Below are positions 40,369 to 52,720 of a DNA stretch of 64,000 bases, in pieces; positions within the stretch are counted from its first letter, which is position 1, and each line of letters begins with the position of its first letter. A program made the translations under genes and the position numbers. Source of the stretch: Dendrophyllia cribrosa (lineage: Eukaryota > Cnidaria > Anthozoa > Scleractinia > Dendrophylliidae). The DNA is taken from the NCBI GenBank assembly GCA_024195265.1, contig JAJLRJ010000003.1, forward strand, positions 55,731,284 to 55,795,283. The letters run 5' to 3'. A model generated the notes under the pieces. It saw only the letters and a list, made by a program, of their open reading frames with translations, was not told the origin of the DNA and did no database searches.

Positions 40369-41295
40369 GTTAGGCTAAGCCTGTCTATATATATTACTCC
40401 TTAAATAGTTGACCAAAAAATCAAAGCGAAGCAACTTAAGGATCTACAATTCATTTAGGGGTGGGTCAGTCGGCTTTGTGCCAAGAAGGAAGAAGTGGGT
40501 CATGTGTCTTTTATCCACCACACATTTCCAAATGCTCCGGACCTGTATACTGTTGTTGTATTTGTGGTTAAAGGAAAAAATGAATGAATGAATGAGCTTC
40601 CTTGGCCCCTCTAGCTTGTTCTCACAAAAACGATAACACCAGTAATAATATTTGACATTGTTTGCTATCACCTGATTTTCACAATAATTAAGTTATTTAT
40701 GAAACGTTTTACAAAAATTCTCCCTGGGAAAAAAGTCCACATTAGTAATCACTAACACTCTCACTCTTACAAATATTAAGTACACCCCTTAACCTGCTTA
40801 GCTCTCCAAGGAAAGCACCGTACTGGCTTTGCCTATGTGCAGCTGATCAACAGTAGCATCTGTGTGTTGCATCACGCAATCCATTACTCCCCACTGGGGA
40901 GAAGAGCGTGACGAGTCCTTTACCGTGTAACCCGCGGATTAACTAGATTACCGAAACTCAATTTTCGCAAAGAAAAGTAGAAAATGAAGCGCAAAACGTG
41001 GGCAAGAAAGCATAACTGGGTGGCTTCCATAAGCCAGAGTCAAAACATAAATAAACAAAACTACGAAATTCATTAACCAGTGAGGAGAGAGGGAGTAGTA
41101 CAATTTAGTATATGGTTGTCCTGTACTTAGTCCCTGGACATTATCGCTATTCCTTTCTGCCTTACAAAACGCTTTCTTTGATCGAGCCCTCTCAGCCGCC
41201 ACAAAAACCAAGAGGGAGGAAGAGAGAGTGGTGTTTGAAGAGGGGGGGGGGGGGGGGGTGAAAGTTAAAGTTTGACTGCTTAACGTTGATCGTTT
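40369..41295. other. Non-coding, poly-G at 41242-41258
   Basis: No gene recognised. A 17-bp G run lies just downstream of the stop of the next gene. Confidence 0.4.
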
Positions 41296-42030
41296 CTAAC
41301 AAGAAATAAATGAACGTTTTCTCTTCGCGAAATCTCTCAAAACATCCTGTCTAATTTTCCAGTATGTAGGGCATGTGTCCCCATACGCTGCAATCTGAAC
41401 TTTGCCTTTGCGCGATTTAAGTTTCAGTAAATAAATAGCGTCCGCCATGCCGTCGTAGTCACGATATTCCAAGTGATACGTGCATATATATTTTTCAAGG
41501 TCAGTGTCGTACACAATGAAGAAATAAAGTTTCACGGCCGTATCGTCGCCGTTTTCCTGTAGTGGTTCTGGTTTCATGTATTGTCCAACCTTTGCGGCGA
41601 ACCTCCCAAGTGTAATTTCCTCTCTTGTGAAGAACGTCATATTCAAAGTTTGAAACACACTCTCGCCCCAGACATCTATGAGCTCAACTAAAGCGTCCGC
41701 AACTTCGTCAGCCTCGTTGAATTTCTCCTCCGTCGCTAAACGTGACATTTCAGCGGTTGCCATGCAAAACAAGGCGTTCATAGAATCGATGGACGCCGAG
41801 TTGGGGAAACAATTATCCCGCTTTGGCCAGAAGAGCGCGTCCTCCACCGCCGACAGAAGTTCGTCGAGCGCTTCGTCGCGCATGAAGGTCTCTTCGTTGT
41901 CTTCTTCAAACTCGGTGATTTCAGAATCGAAGTCAACGTACACCCAATCGTCAACGACTGCGTTGATGCTGTTCTCTTTTGGTACGAAGACATTTCTATT
42001 TTGACACACACAAGAGCAACAGTGACCCAT
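41296..42030 (-). CDS. Unrecognised Met-Gly protein family, member A (244 aa), intronless
   Basis: I do not recognise this family. The frame is open further upstream but has no earlier ATG; the first is at 42030, giving MGHCCSCVCQN. Gly2 followed by four cysteines suggests N-myristoylation plus palmitoylation, so a membrane-anchored intracellular protein with no other membrane segment (inference). An acidic region (about 27-62) is followed by a helical stretch SMNALFCMATAEMSRL and three blocks shared with members B and C: GQYMKP (149-154), VKLYFFIV (166-173) and YGDTCPTYWKIRQDV (216-230). The C terminus is basic (AKRKRSFISC). A TATAAA box lies near 42253-42248. Single exon, stop at 41298-41296. 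It has coding-type conservation with two neighbours, so it is a real gene. Confidence 0.85.
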   Translation of the reverse strand: MGHCCSCVCQNRNVFVPKENSINAVVDDWVYVDFDSEITEFEEDNEETFMRDEALDELLSAVEDALFWPKRDNCFPNSASIDSMNALFCMATAEMSRLATEEKFNEADEVADALVELIDVWGESVFQTLNMTFFTREEITLGRFAAKVGQYMKPEPLQENGDDTAVKLYFFIVYDTDLEKYICTYHLEYRDYDGMADAIYLLKLKSRKGKVQIAAYGDTCPTYWKIRQDVLRDFAKRKRSFISC

Positions 42031-42247
42031 GCTATAAAGCAATGCGTTCACAGACACAATTCTCGTCTTCACAGCTGACTTCACGCTGAATGTATGCAAA
42101 AGTTCACAAGTTGCATTTTGTGGTGAACGTTTTCGCTGCGATGTGTGCTTGAATTACAACTGCTAACCTCGGGGGAACGCGAAGCGATGAACGAAAATGC
42201 GGCCTAAATTTGCTCGTGCACTAAACAGTGATTTCTTTTGGCTTGAA

Positions 42248-42253
42248 TTTATA
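42248..42253 (-). promoter_or_regulatory. TATA box for member A
   Basis: TATAAA on the minus strand, about 220 bp upstream of the Met-Gly start. Plausible but untested. Confidence 0.4.
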
Positions 42254-44011
42254 TCTTCCTGTCTGAAAGACCAAAGTACAGTGGGGGTCATTTAATAATC
42301 CGGTTCGCCCGGAAATTCATGGCCAATTACGCGGGTCACGTCTACAATATTTATTGTCCATTCTAGGTCATTTTTTGTTTATGCCTTGTCCACTCTAGAA
42401 AATCTCAAAAGTAAGAAACGGAGTATCATTTCTATTTGAGAATCGGAGAAAAACGCACTATAAAACTGTGGGAATTAAACAACTGAAGTCTTGCTTCAAA
42501 TACACCCTTTGTTTATGACCGCGACCGACGATAACAAAAACGCAAAATGAGAGAATTTACGCTTGGATTGCTCGTTTTCTTCAAAATTTTAAAGTATAAA
42601 GGAAGTGAAAATGGTGTTAGTAAATTTCCTTATAAAATTACAATAAACTGTAATTATATTTGGTGTGAATAACATCTTTGATATTGTTATGTCTATAAAT
42701 TGGTTGATGTTGCGTGTTCATGAGTCCAACATTTGACGTCATAAAGGAAACCACTCAACAACATGTGCCTCATTTGCGTATCCAGTCTGATGCTTTGTTA
42801 AGCAACCACCCTCATTACCTGTTTACTAAAACTCTCAGTAAAACTCTTTAATTGCCACAGAAAGCTCTTGACAGGTAATTCACATCAGGTGCTTAATTTT
42901 AGATCAGTCTGCTAGACTAAATTATTTTTTCCTTTTTCTTCCTATGGACTCTGATCTCGTGCTCAGGCTCAAGCGAACTTCATGTCTCACGGCACGTCGT
43001 ATTGTGTACATGTACAGATATTGGGGAGTAGCCCCCCGCAGCGAACGGTCCGAAGGTTGGTCGTTCGCAACACGTTCGGCACAAAAGTGACGAAAGAGGT
43101 TGGGGAATACATTGTTTAATTCGCGAATGGAAATTAGATGAAAATTTACAGACAAATGTATGGAAAACAAAAAAATATATACGTTAACACTGCACGCTTC
43201 TTCCTGTGTCCTGTATCACCATAAATTTTCAATTGAACAATATTGGAGAGTTCAAATTGTACTTACATTATTTGGCACTGGGTTTTCCATACAAACACTG
43301 GATTTATCCGGGGGGACTCCCATACAAAAATGACGAGGTGCTCGTCGGAAATTGTCGAAAAGCATCCTAGAAAGTACCAAGGGGAATCCCGTTTGTTAGG
43401 CGTGGCTCAAATATATACCAACTTTTAAACAACACAAGACATTCATACAAATTTTGACCGCTAAAAACTACGACGAGCGCCCCCGTCATTTTCAAATCGT
43501 AGTCCCCCCCCCCCTCCCCTTCCTGTATTTAGCGGCTTTTTTAACTCATTACCCATGATTCCCAAACAAGTGCGAAGTCCTCTATTGATATAAGTTTTAT
43601 AGCAGTTTATAAAAAGACAAAAATGGCCAATGGGTGCTCGTCTGTCGCTTTGGTATTAAGTTTTAAAGTTTTCCCAGTTGTAGGTATTATGGAACCTTTT
43701 CAGCAAAAGGAAGGGTAAAGTGTTTTGTGATTGCTTTTGTCCGGTGATAAACGCGCTTGCATAGTTTTTTTTATTGATTGATTTTAGGCTAACGTTGTCA
43801 TCATTCCGTGACGTCTAGACAAAAAATTTCCATCTATAGTGGTAAAAAGATTTGAATCTTAGCTTTCATCGAGTTTAAATTCTAGAATACTGTTGTCATG
43901 CCATGTTAGAATAGCGCTGTGCACTAATGACGTCACGAAATTTGAGACCCCCGCCGAGACTCAGACAAACAAAGTCCAATTCTGTAAGAGAAGTAAGGGA
44001 AATGTATGCGA
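42254..44011. other. Non-coding, no gene recognised
   Basis: AT-rich intergenic sequence. A short poly-C run occurs near 43505. Nothing else distinct. Confidence 0.35.
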
Positions 44012-44527
44012 ATGGCGAGTAGTACGTAGCAATGTTTTACTGTTTTAACGGATGAGGATGGCGTACCTGGGTCGAAATTCGAAAGAGAGCCGGAGGAGTA
44101 TACAGTGGAACAGTTAAAACGATGGCTGAGATGTAGAGGGCTGAAATTGCACGGGAAACGAGACGAGCTTGTGAAACGTGTACGCGACTGTTTGAAGAGC
44201 GGAAATCACCACACGCTCGATCCAAGCATTGACAATGGTAAATGGTTCGCTGCTAAAATCATCAAGGAAAATTCAGAGATCCAAGGAAATCGCCCCTTAA
44301 ACTCTGTTCCCGTTATTCCTACGACCGGCTGGCGCGTTTTTCCGTCGCAGAACATTCCTTCGCTGTTCAACTATGGACACGTCCACTATTATGCGTTGGA
44401 ATCTATCCAAAATGGTGTTATAAAAAAGGACAGGCTAAACACGACTCCCACTCGTCGCAAAAAGTATTTTAAAAGCCTAAAGTGTAAAGCTTTCCCAGTA
44501 AGACTTCAGAGAGGATCGCGCCTTTAG
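44012..44527 (+). pseudogene. SAP-domain fragment of a transposon-associated protein
   Basis: From ATG at 44012 the frame reads MASST, hits an in-frame TAG at 44027-44029, and then runs open to 44527. It includes DEDGVPGSKF, a SAP-type helix pair (VEQLKRWLRCRGL, GKRDELVKRVRDCL) and LFNYGHVHYYALES. SAP motifs bind DNA. This N-terminal arrangement is, from memory, that of cnidarian repeat-associated proteins that also carry a YqaJ nuclease, which is not present here. From about 44425 the frame runs into sequence shared with the transposon at 11678-13058, so the end is artificial. Confidence 0.6.
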
Positions 44528-45120
44528 ATCACAGTTGAGAACTTGTTCTTTTCGATGATATAAACCTTTTGATCTCGGCGGATTATCTCTCAGATTGATA
44601 GGAGGATTCATGCTGTCCAGAGCCGTTAGAATTATTTTATTTCTTTATGCCGTTATTCGGTGCTAGCTCTATTGGCATACATTGTGGTTTCTTTGGCTTA
44701 CTTTTGTTGCAAGATAAATACTTATCGGCTAAAGTTTGTTATCGCTTTGAAAGTGCTAGGATCGTTTAATTTCTCAGGCCGTGATTAAATGTCTAAAGTC
44801 TGCGGCGTGCAAGACTTGAGAGAAAGTGTTTCCGGTATCACGGATGTGGACGTCTTAGATCCGACTCTCAAAAAGCCGTAGTCTATAATTCCACTGCAGT
44901 GAAATCATGAATTCTTGCAATAATTTTTAGCTCCTAAGTTAGTTCTGTAGTTGAGTAGTGTGTCTCAGTGGAGCTAGGATGAACCTCCGTTGCTTTGTCA
45001 TAGCGTATGATTTGGCATCCAGCAGATAATCTGCAACATAGTTGCTGTTTTGTAAATCTCACGGATGCTAGTAAATTCTTCAGTCCTTTCCTTAAGTAAG
45101 GAATGAACATAATTTAATGT
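44425..45120. repeat. Dispersed repeat, collinear with 12240-12925
   Basis: About 700 bp aligned nearly end to end: GACAGGCTAAACACGACT, TTTTGATCTCGGCGGATTAT, GCTAGCTCTATTGGCATACA, GTAGTTGAGTAGTGTGTCTC and AAATCTCACGGATGCTAG occur in the same order in both. It joins the SAP fragment on its left to the THAP fragment on its right. Confidence 0.85.
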
Positions 45121-45313
45121 CTTTAAGCAAAACTCTTGAACAAGCGACTATCCAACGCTTACACTTCTCAATGTTTTTGCCGGTTGGTTTAGGGAACGGT
45201 ATGAACACTTTCTCTCCCGATTCGTTCAACTCTTTGAGAGATTTCGGCCATCTGTCGGGATATCTCGAGTCGGAATTACACTCACCCCAACAACAGTGTT
45301 TGGTACCAACCAT
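45092..45313 (-). pseudogene. THAP-like zinc-finger N-terminal fragment
   Basis: [20 protein letters not shown], then [11 protein letters not shown] and [10 protein letters not shown]. This matches the first half of a THAP-type C2CH finger, a DNA-binding domain common in transposases. The closing Cys-x2-His is absent, so the rest of the finger lay in a lost exon. It converges on the SAP fragment. Confidence 0.5.
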
Positions 45314-45615
45314 TCCTTGTCTTTCTAGGACCTAACTCTACAATTTGACGAAGTTTTTCGCTCTTTTCCGTCGGTACCACACTTCACGCTCATACATTTC
45401 TTTGTAGCGGGTCGCAATGTTTGTCTGAGTCTGTGCGGGGGGTCTCATGTGGCGAAATCTATTTTTAGAAATAGTGCACAGCGCTATTGAGAAGAACGCG
45501 AGATTGTAGTGAGAAATAATGAATTTAAACAGACCTAGTGTGGATACAGTCATATTTACTGGTTGGACCAGTGCTGCGGGTGATTCCCAAACAGATCGAG
45601 TTTTATTCCCAGTAA

Positions 45616-46901
45616 GGGACCGTTCATTATTTATGGGAGGGGGGGGGATGGGTGAGAAATTAACAAATTTTCCATTTTTTTTTCATGTCCCCCCCTTTGT
45701 AAATCTGGATTTTTTCAGGTCCCCCCTGTTCTGTTGGGGAAGAATTTCAGTACCCCCCCCCCCCCCCCCCCCCCCCCACTATTAATCTGATTTCTATAAA
45801 ATAAAAGTTGTATTGTATGTATCCATACCGTATTTTTGTGGGGGCGCGAGGATGTAGTGGCTAGCGTGTTGGTTTTCAGATCTAAAGTAGGTGAAAATTT
45901 GGGGGTGGACGTATTGCTGTCTTGATATTAAAAACTGTGCTTCTAATATCATATTTAGTTTTAAGCATATAGGTGTAAATTTGGGATATGATGGGCCTGG
46001 GGTACGATGGGAATGAGGATATGATGGGAATGCAGATATAGAGGAGACATAAACCTGAATAAACCAGACATAAAAGCAATAAAACCATAACATGTTGTAA
46101 CAGGAAATGAAAAAAAGTTTAGAATAATTTTCAGTAAATTTATTAATAAATAGTAATTTCAACTTATGGCATTTTGACTCTTGTGTGGTTTTCTTTATCG
46201 AAGCAATTCAACCACTTGGTCCACTGTGCATTTGAAGAACTAGAGTTAAGACTTTAATAGTTGTTTATTACTATCACAACCAAGATTCAGCTGGGCTATA
46301 TAAAGATTTATTGCAATATACAAAACCACTGCTACTGAGCAACTGAGCAACCCAGAAACCGAGAGTGGTGCACGTGGGTGGGTTGACTCACTTACAAGGA
46401 TGACAAGGGACGAACTGATAACTACAAGATACTACTAACAGTTCTTCAACTTAATGTCCATGTAGCAGATAAGGAAAATTCCTTTGGCTAGGGTTACAAA
46501 TACTAATTAATACTTTTAACGTCAATCACTAAAACCCTCAGTTTAATACTGTTACAATCCAGTAATACTGTATGTTTAATGGTGGGTTAAAACTTTAAGT
46601 TGTCGTGTACAATTATGGAAGTACCAAATAAAGAAATTAAAATTATAAATCATGCTCCTTGACTGCACCAAAATACTGTGCAAGGCTGTGCTCTTAGAAG
46701 AATCATAGAGAGCCCAAAGGCTCCCAGCCATGAAATCTGGGGTGCCCCGCTCTTATTGGTCGCTGTAGTTATGTTTTTGCTTTTTTATTTAAGACATCGT
46801 CTGTTTAAAATTTCAAGACCCCCCTCCATAACAAAAAACTTTCCCCAGGACCCCCCCTTTTGCAGTGGCTAAAATTCAGGTCCCCCCATTTTCTCACCCA
46901 T

Positions 46902-46932
<31 letters not shown>

Positions 46933-46952
46933 CATAAATAATGAACGGTCCC
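45616..46952. mobile_element. TIR element, TAA duplication, G/C-run ends
   Basis: GGGACCGTTCATTATTTATG followed by GGAGGGGGGGG at the left is inverted at the right behind a C run of about 28. Additional C run near 45753-45777. TAA at 45613-45615 and 46953-46955. 1,337 bp, no transposase frame. Confidence 0.88.
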
Positions 46953-47791
46953 TAAAACTGTGAAAGAGAAACAATAAACAAAATGAATGAAAATAGAAAT
47001 AATACAATTAAAATATATGGCATGTATTTTATTTGTACTATTTCTATTTCCATTCATTTTATTTATTGTTTCTCTTTTCGGAGATACTAGCAGAAATGCT
47101 ACTCTAAATCCGAAGTGAAATAAAGATATGTATGTATATGTATGAAAATGCTTCTTCAGAGGTGCAGAGGAACAGTTATACAACTGATTAAAAGGGGTTC
47201 TTTTCAAAGTTTCCGACGAGAATCTCCGCAACGGAGGCAAGTTGTACGAAACACTTTCTGATATGATATAACAGCCTTTCTTCATTATTAGAAGTGCCGG
47301 GTTAATTCTTGTTTCCGGGTTAAACATTACGACTAAAACATCACTTCACGCTTGAACATGTTGAAGTCCGCTGGTTCTTGCCCGGGGCGGGGGAGGGGGG
47401 GAGGTACTTGCCTTTTTGGGGTATAGGGGTACCGCTGAGGGTTTGTAGAAAAACGAAAAAAGCAAAAGACACACTTAGACACCAACCCCGCGGTCTGGCC
47501 AGTACCTTACCCTATCCCCATTTAAATTTGGGACAAAATAAGACTAAAGTACCTTCCCTGTGCAAGACGACACCTCGGCTCTATTTTAGGACCCTGTTTA
47601 CGAAAAAGGAAGAAAAGTATACTGCACTCTCTTGTTTTATACATTTTTAAAGTCACAGTTTTATTGCCAATTGCAATTAAGCAAACGTCTCCGATCTCGA
47701 ATTGCTGACTGTATAAATCATATTTAACTACGATAATCGTGCAGCCACACGGTCGTTTAGGATAAATTCAACCCTTAAAATTATTTTTCAA
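46953..47791. other. Non-coding, no gene recognised
   Basis: GGGGGAGGTACTTGCC near 47392 resembles the left end of the 31219-31770 repeat. Otherwise no feature. Confidence 0.35.
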
Positions 47792-47950
47792 AACACTCGC
47801 CGCATCAAATCTTTCTTCCCGTACAAGGACCGCTTGAATCGTTCTCAACAGTCTAAAGTTATTTACAAAGCCAGTTGTTGGGATTGTGAAGAATTTTACA
47901 TTGGTAAAACTAAACGACGGCTTCATGATAGAAAAACTGAGCTTTTCAAC
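47792..47950 (+). pseudogene. GIY-YIG fragment of a retroelement
   Basis: Reads RIKSFFPYKDRLN, SKVIYKASCWDCEEF and YIGKTKRRLHDRKTE, the core of a GIY-YIG endonuclease as carried by Penelope-like and related cnidarian retroelements. The following residues diverge and the frame ends by 48016. It is unrelated to the ANKLE1 nuclease except in fold. No reverse transcriptase is seen nearby. Confidence 0.6.
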
Positions 47951-49391
47951 ACTTTAACGGTCACTTTTGAAAATGTATGTAGTAGCATACGAAACGTCAA
48001 GTTTTATCAAAAATGAACAGGCTAAGTTCAATATGTTTATCACCGCGGTTTGTGTTCTATTTCTCATCAAGCTACAATGGCACAAGAACAAAAGTCTTTG
48101 TGATGTAGATATAGAGTTTGGCCTTTGGGTGCATGGCCAAGCGGTGAAAAACTTGCACCTACTTGCGGGCAAATTTTATCTTGTCCAAAGTGAACGCAAA
48201 TTAAATCGCCGCAAAGAAAGCTATAACTGCTTCTTGAATCATCGTTCGGGAAAGAAGTCCATTATTTCAACACTCGCTTTCTCGCTTGCTTGCTTCCGGT
48301 TCAAGTTCGCGGGAAATCCCCTTTTGGAAAGACCAAGTCACAGACGAGCACTGATATCCTGGTACGTTGTTGGGGGTTCTAAAACAAAGGGTTTCGACGC
48401 CAATTCGCGGACGAACTTTGCCGGCGCCGGGTTGAATTCACTCAAAAGTGTGACCTGTCTTCTACTGGTGTCCTATAGCGATGTATTACAAATATTGACT
48501 ATATTGTTATTCAAATTTGACAACCATAAAACAAAAGAACTCTTTTTGTGCTACCTAATAAACCTCTGGTTGGCACATTTTAATATTAAAATATCAATGA
48601 ATCTTTTTCACCTGACGTATTTAAAATTCTAAAATCTAAACAGCTTATTCTACACGCCCAATATTAATCGTCATGCCTTCGAGTAAAATTTTAAAATAAC
48701 ACGCACCTTAAAGCCGCTCAGTTGTATCAGTGTATATTTTCACCTGTCGACTCCAAAAGAAACATGTATTTTGATTGTCTTGACGACGGAGTGGACATAA
48801 GTCGTTATCAGTGATAATCGTATCAGCATGAAAATAAATCACTGGCATTTGATCGCTTCATTTTAAAATCCGAACATCATTTAATTCTCAGCAGAACTCC
48901 AGTTTAATTATATTGACATTGCTATAATGAGTGCTTCCCCTCGCTTCGTATTCACATCATCTTCAAAATCACTGTCGTTAAATGGTAAATTATGTTCCAC
49001 ACAGGACATTGTTTTTATTTCTAATCTCGCTGCTCATGCAATCGCTGCAACCACGGCATGATATTTCTATCGTAGTCCAATCTGTTTTTTTTTTTTTTTT
49101 TTCGGTTAAACTCGTGTCGCTTCATTTCCTTTTCCAGCAGGAATAAAAAGCGCATATAAAGCGTTTACATTCATTCTTTAGCGCATTTGTAAACAAAAAT
49201 ATTAGCATAATCGTCCTTACAACAATACATTCAACGCACTGTTAATTGTTTTTTATGTTCAGAGCCTGTGAAAATTATTGGTTATGACTCCGTTAATTGT
49301 GATTTTTTGTTGTTGTACAGAGTATGTATGTTTTTGAATTTCTTTTTTTCGCCGAAAATATTGCATTATCAAAGAAACGCCTTGTGGTGAA
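47951..49391. other. Non-coding, no gene recognised
   Basis: A 221-codon open frame at 47967-48632 has no domain I recognise and begins inside the retroelement tail, so I did not call it. A T run lies near 49087. Confidence 0.35.
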
Positions 49392-50108
49392 TCACCTTGG
49401 TTCAATGCTAGCATCGCATTTTGCAAGAGCGCTTTCTTCTTTGCAACTAAAATCCTTCAGCATGTCTTCTCTAACTGTCCAATATGACGGACAACTGTTT
49501 CCGTATTTTGCTATTTGGAGATGTCCTCCAGAACACACTAAACAAAGTACGTAGAACTTTTGCAAAATGTTGCTACATTCTAAGTAGTACGTAAACACAA
49601 ATATATTAGTTTCTGCGTCCCTCACTTCAAAGAAATACAGTCGACAAATTCGCTCGTCGCTCTCGTAAAATTGATCTGGCTCAAAGTACTGTCCAGCAAG
49701 GATAACAGCGTTCTTTGTCTCGATCCGTTCGCGAGGAAAAGACTTAATGTTGAGATGTTTAAAGACTTCATTGCCCCAAGCAATTCGCAGCCTTAGAATC
49801 ATTTTCACAATTTCGTCTGCCATGCCACAATTTTCCGCCTCGATCAAATGATTCATTTGCACGCAAGCCTCCAGAAATAACGCATTCACTGAATTAGAAA
49901 ATTCGGGACCCCAAGAAACGTCGTGTTTGCTCGTCCAGCAAACAGCTTTTTCCAATTTTGAGGTTATTTCACTTAACCTGTGGTTTTCAAGACAAACGTT
50001 TGTCAGTTCTGTCGAGAGGATCCCTTTCAAAACCTTTCGTTTCCTCGTTTTTATACACGTAGCGCCTACTTCTGTAAAAAATTCTCCTTTCGACGGAGAG
50101 CTACCCAT
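49392..50108 (-). CDS. Unrecognised Met-Gly protein family, member B (238 aa), intronless
   Basis: The only usable ATG is at 50108, giving MGSSPSKGEFF, a good N-myristoylation consensus (Gly2, Ser6, Lys7) but without the cysteines of A and C. It shares with its paralogues SVNALFLEACVQMNHL (compare SMNALFCMATAEMSRL in A), GQYFEP (139-144), RLYFFEV (156-162), TYYLE and YGNSCPSYWTVREDM (202-216). The N-terminal third is basic (KTRKRKVLKG) where A and C are acidic. A TATATA stretch (50167-50172) sits about 60 bp upstream. Single exon. Function unknown; an intracellular, membrane-attached role is inferred only from the N terminus. Confidence 0.83.
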   Translation of the reverse strand: MGSSPSKGEFFTEVGATCIKTRKRKVLKGILSTELTNVCLENHRLSEITSKLEKAVCWTSKHDVSWGPEFSNSVNALFLEACVQMNHLIEAENCGMADEIVKMILRLRIAWGNEVFKHLNIKSFPRERIETKNAVILAGQYFEPDQFYESDERICRLYFFEVRDAETNIFVFTYYLECSNILQKFYVLCLVCSGGHLQIAKYGNSCPSYWTVREDMLKDFSCKEESALAKCDASIEPR

Positions 50109-50166
50109 CTTCACACGAAGCCGATGATTTCAATTAGTGAGTAAGAAAATGTCGACACTAAATTAC

Positions 50167-50175
50167 ATATATAAA
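50167..50175 (-). promoter_or_regulatory. TATA-like stretch upstream of member B
   Basis: TTTATATAT on the minus strand about 60 bp before the ATG. Plausible core promoter. Confidence 0.35.
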
Positions 50176-51630
50176 CCTCGAAACACCCTACGTACGTAAT
50201 CAGTCTATCTATTTATCATACAGCGCCTTCTTCATTGATTACCCATGAACAAGAAGAAAAAGGCCTCTCTCAAGATATGCTAAATTCTATTATTCCTGTT
50301 TTACATGACACATTGTATTCAAACTGAATAGATCGCATCTAAAATTAACGCAACGGGTGTACTAGACTTCATTAAGACACGGTGTCCTTCCAGTCTCCTA
50401 CGTTCAGTTATCAAAAATATCGCCGCCAGTGATAAAGCAAAGTTGTTAACATCTATGAAAACGGTTCATTTTCATATGCAATGTGGCAATGTTTTAAAGC
50501 CGCATCCCTTGCTTTTAGCCTTCATCTTCGTAATCTCTGTTTCTGAATTTGGAGCTTGTTGGTATATATAGCATAAATTTACTTTGCTTCAGTTTTCTTT
50601 GTATTTCTGAGATTGCCGTTATCAACATATGTCGTGCAACACCGTTCTGGATTCAGTAAAATCGGAAAAAATAGAAATAATTTACCTATAACAAACTCGC
50701 GAATTGTTTGCAGAAACGAGAAAATGACTTGTATGTTAATTAACTCCAACGACTTAAGGGCAAATCCTCTTTTAGTTCTAAGAATTGTGGAATTGAAATT
50801 TTACTGATATGTCATTCAATAACAAAAAATCAGGAAGCCATTTTCACGACACCTTTTCAGTATCTTACGCTTGCTGTGCATTACGATGCGATTTAGAAAA
50901 AAACGATCTCTCGATCTGAATAATGTTGACTGAAAAAAACATGTACGGAAAAGATACATTGAATAGAAATTCAATAAGAACTTGAAATAGATGTTATCCT
51001 GGCTTGCGGCTTTAATCTTTATACCAGGAATCCCGTTTAATCTTTACTTAACTCCAAATCATAGTACATGTCAAACTGATTATCATTTTCGCCTGTCAAT
51101 CAACACATTTGGTCACCGAGAATCCGCGATCTCGACAAACACTTTTCGGTTAAGTTTTTCTTTCAATTTTTTTAAAAATTTTGTTTGAAAAAGGCCTGAG
51201 TGTTTTAGCTGATATAGTAAAAATTTGGCTATTTTTTCGGGTATGGATCGGTTAGGACTGACTGACGATTGCATTAATTGCATGGTAACGCAAAAGTGAT
51301 TATGTCAAGATTTTTTTAATTTCTACAAAAGGATTACAAATTCTCGTTTTTCTACGTTAAACTCCATTAAAAAAAACAGTTTTATAAATCTACCCGGAAA
51401 GTAAAATAATATTAAGTAACATTATAAGCGTCGCAGGCGAATTCAGCCGCCGATACCGGTGGTTTAAGTCATTTGCAACGCAGGCAAAATTACATTTAGC
51501 TCTGAATGAAATGTATACAGTACATTTTGCAGAACAGCAATATTTAATATTTCGTTATTATTTGACGCTCGCTGATCGGGATTAGGGGCTGCTATACATG
51601 CTAGCCGTGAGTACTGCTTGCGTCGAATGC
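50176..51630. other. Non-coding, no gene recognised
   Basis: AT-rich, no repeats I can delimit. Confidence 0.35.
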
Positions 51631-51631
51631 A

Positions 51632-52100
51632 GTAAAACCCCGCATATAAGAACCTGTCAGATTTTCCAAGGTAGCTTAAAAAGGTTCTTATATAATTGGT
51701 GCTTACTGGGAAATTAGGCTATTTAGGTTCTTAAAAAGGTTCTTATTTCCTTAAGAAAAACATTTGGTTGTTCCTGGAAGAATATTGGTAGAGCCTATTA
51801 TTTATAGAAAAAATGAATATAATTATGTCAAAATGACTTACAAACCTATTCTTGGTTATGATCTTAACATTAAAGTGTATCTATACATCTGAAACGACAT
51901 TGCAAGGGATTTGACTCATTTTCCTTGCCTGGTAGAACTTTTTTTATTTCATCAGATTTGAATTCCTTAGTAGTAGATTATAAAAAAAGAACCTTTCCAA
52001 ATTTTAAGCTAAAACAGGTTCTTATGTAAAGGGGGTCTGAATGGACAATCTAAGCCTAACAGGTTCTTAAAAACAAGTTCTAAAATGCGGGGTTTTACTG
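51632..52100. mobile_element. Mariner/pogo-type MITE
   Basis: CAGTAAAACCCCGCAT versus ATGCGGGGTTTTACTG, then TA on the right. Internal AAGAACCT/AGGTTCTTA copies repeat several times. The left TA has decayed to TG. Confidence 0.65.
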
Positions 52101-52274
52101 TACGTGTTTTTGACACCAGAAAATCCTTGGGCGATTTCCATTTGCCAGAAACTGGCCGGGCCGGTTAATTCGTAAACAGTAAGCCAGCGGGCGTAGCAAG
52201 GACTTTTTCAGAGGTACGCACAATCAATTTTAGGACACAAGGGAGTGGGGAGGGGGCGCCGGGCACAGCGGTGT

Positions 52275-52294
52275 AGAGGCGGCTGTATTCGCAG
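52275..52294 (-). repeat. 20 bp of the 37-bp motif, inverted
   Basis: Minus strand reads CTGCGAATACAGCCGCCTCT, identical to part of 4620-4656 and 8149-8185. Confidence 0.7.
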
Positions 52295-52720
52295 ACTACT
52301 AAACTACTAGCTGTCCCTATTAAGTCAATCGAGCGGGCGAGCTACAGTCAACTCTCGCTATAACGGACACCCTCTGGACCGGATTTTGGTGTTCGTAATA
52401 ACGAGAGTCCGTAATAGCGGGGTGGGAAAAAAATTTATTTGAAAATGTGCGGACAGTAGGGGGATTACAAGTATTTACATTGTCATTGACTACAGGACCT
52501 GTTCCAGAGACTTCTTCGCATGTAAAGAACGTAAAAACCGTTTTATTTTTGGAACTTTCATACGCTTTTGGAGGATATAGTAGTTCAGTACATTGAACAC
52601 AAGAATCAAATGTTACTGGAATTGCATCTAACCTATACATCGTTATCATTTCCTGCTGTACATATTTTACATTTGAAAATCTGTGGGATTTATTTTGAAG
52701 CATTTACTACATAACCGTCA

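Noticed and set aside
47967..48632. 221-codon plus-strand frame
   Set aside because: Starts inside the tail of a decayed retroelement, shows no domain or compositional sign of coding, and overlaps no conserved block.
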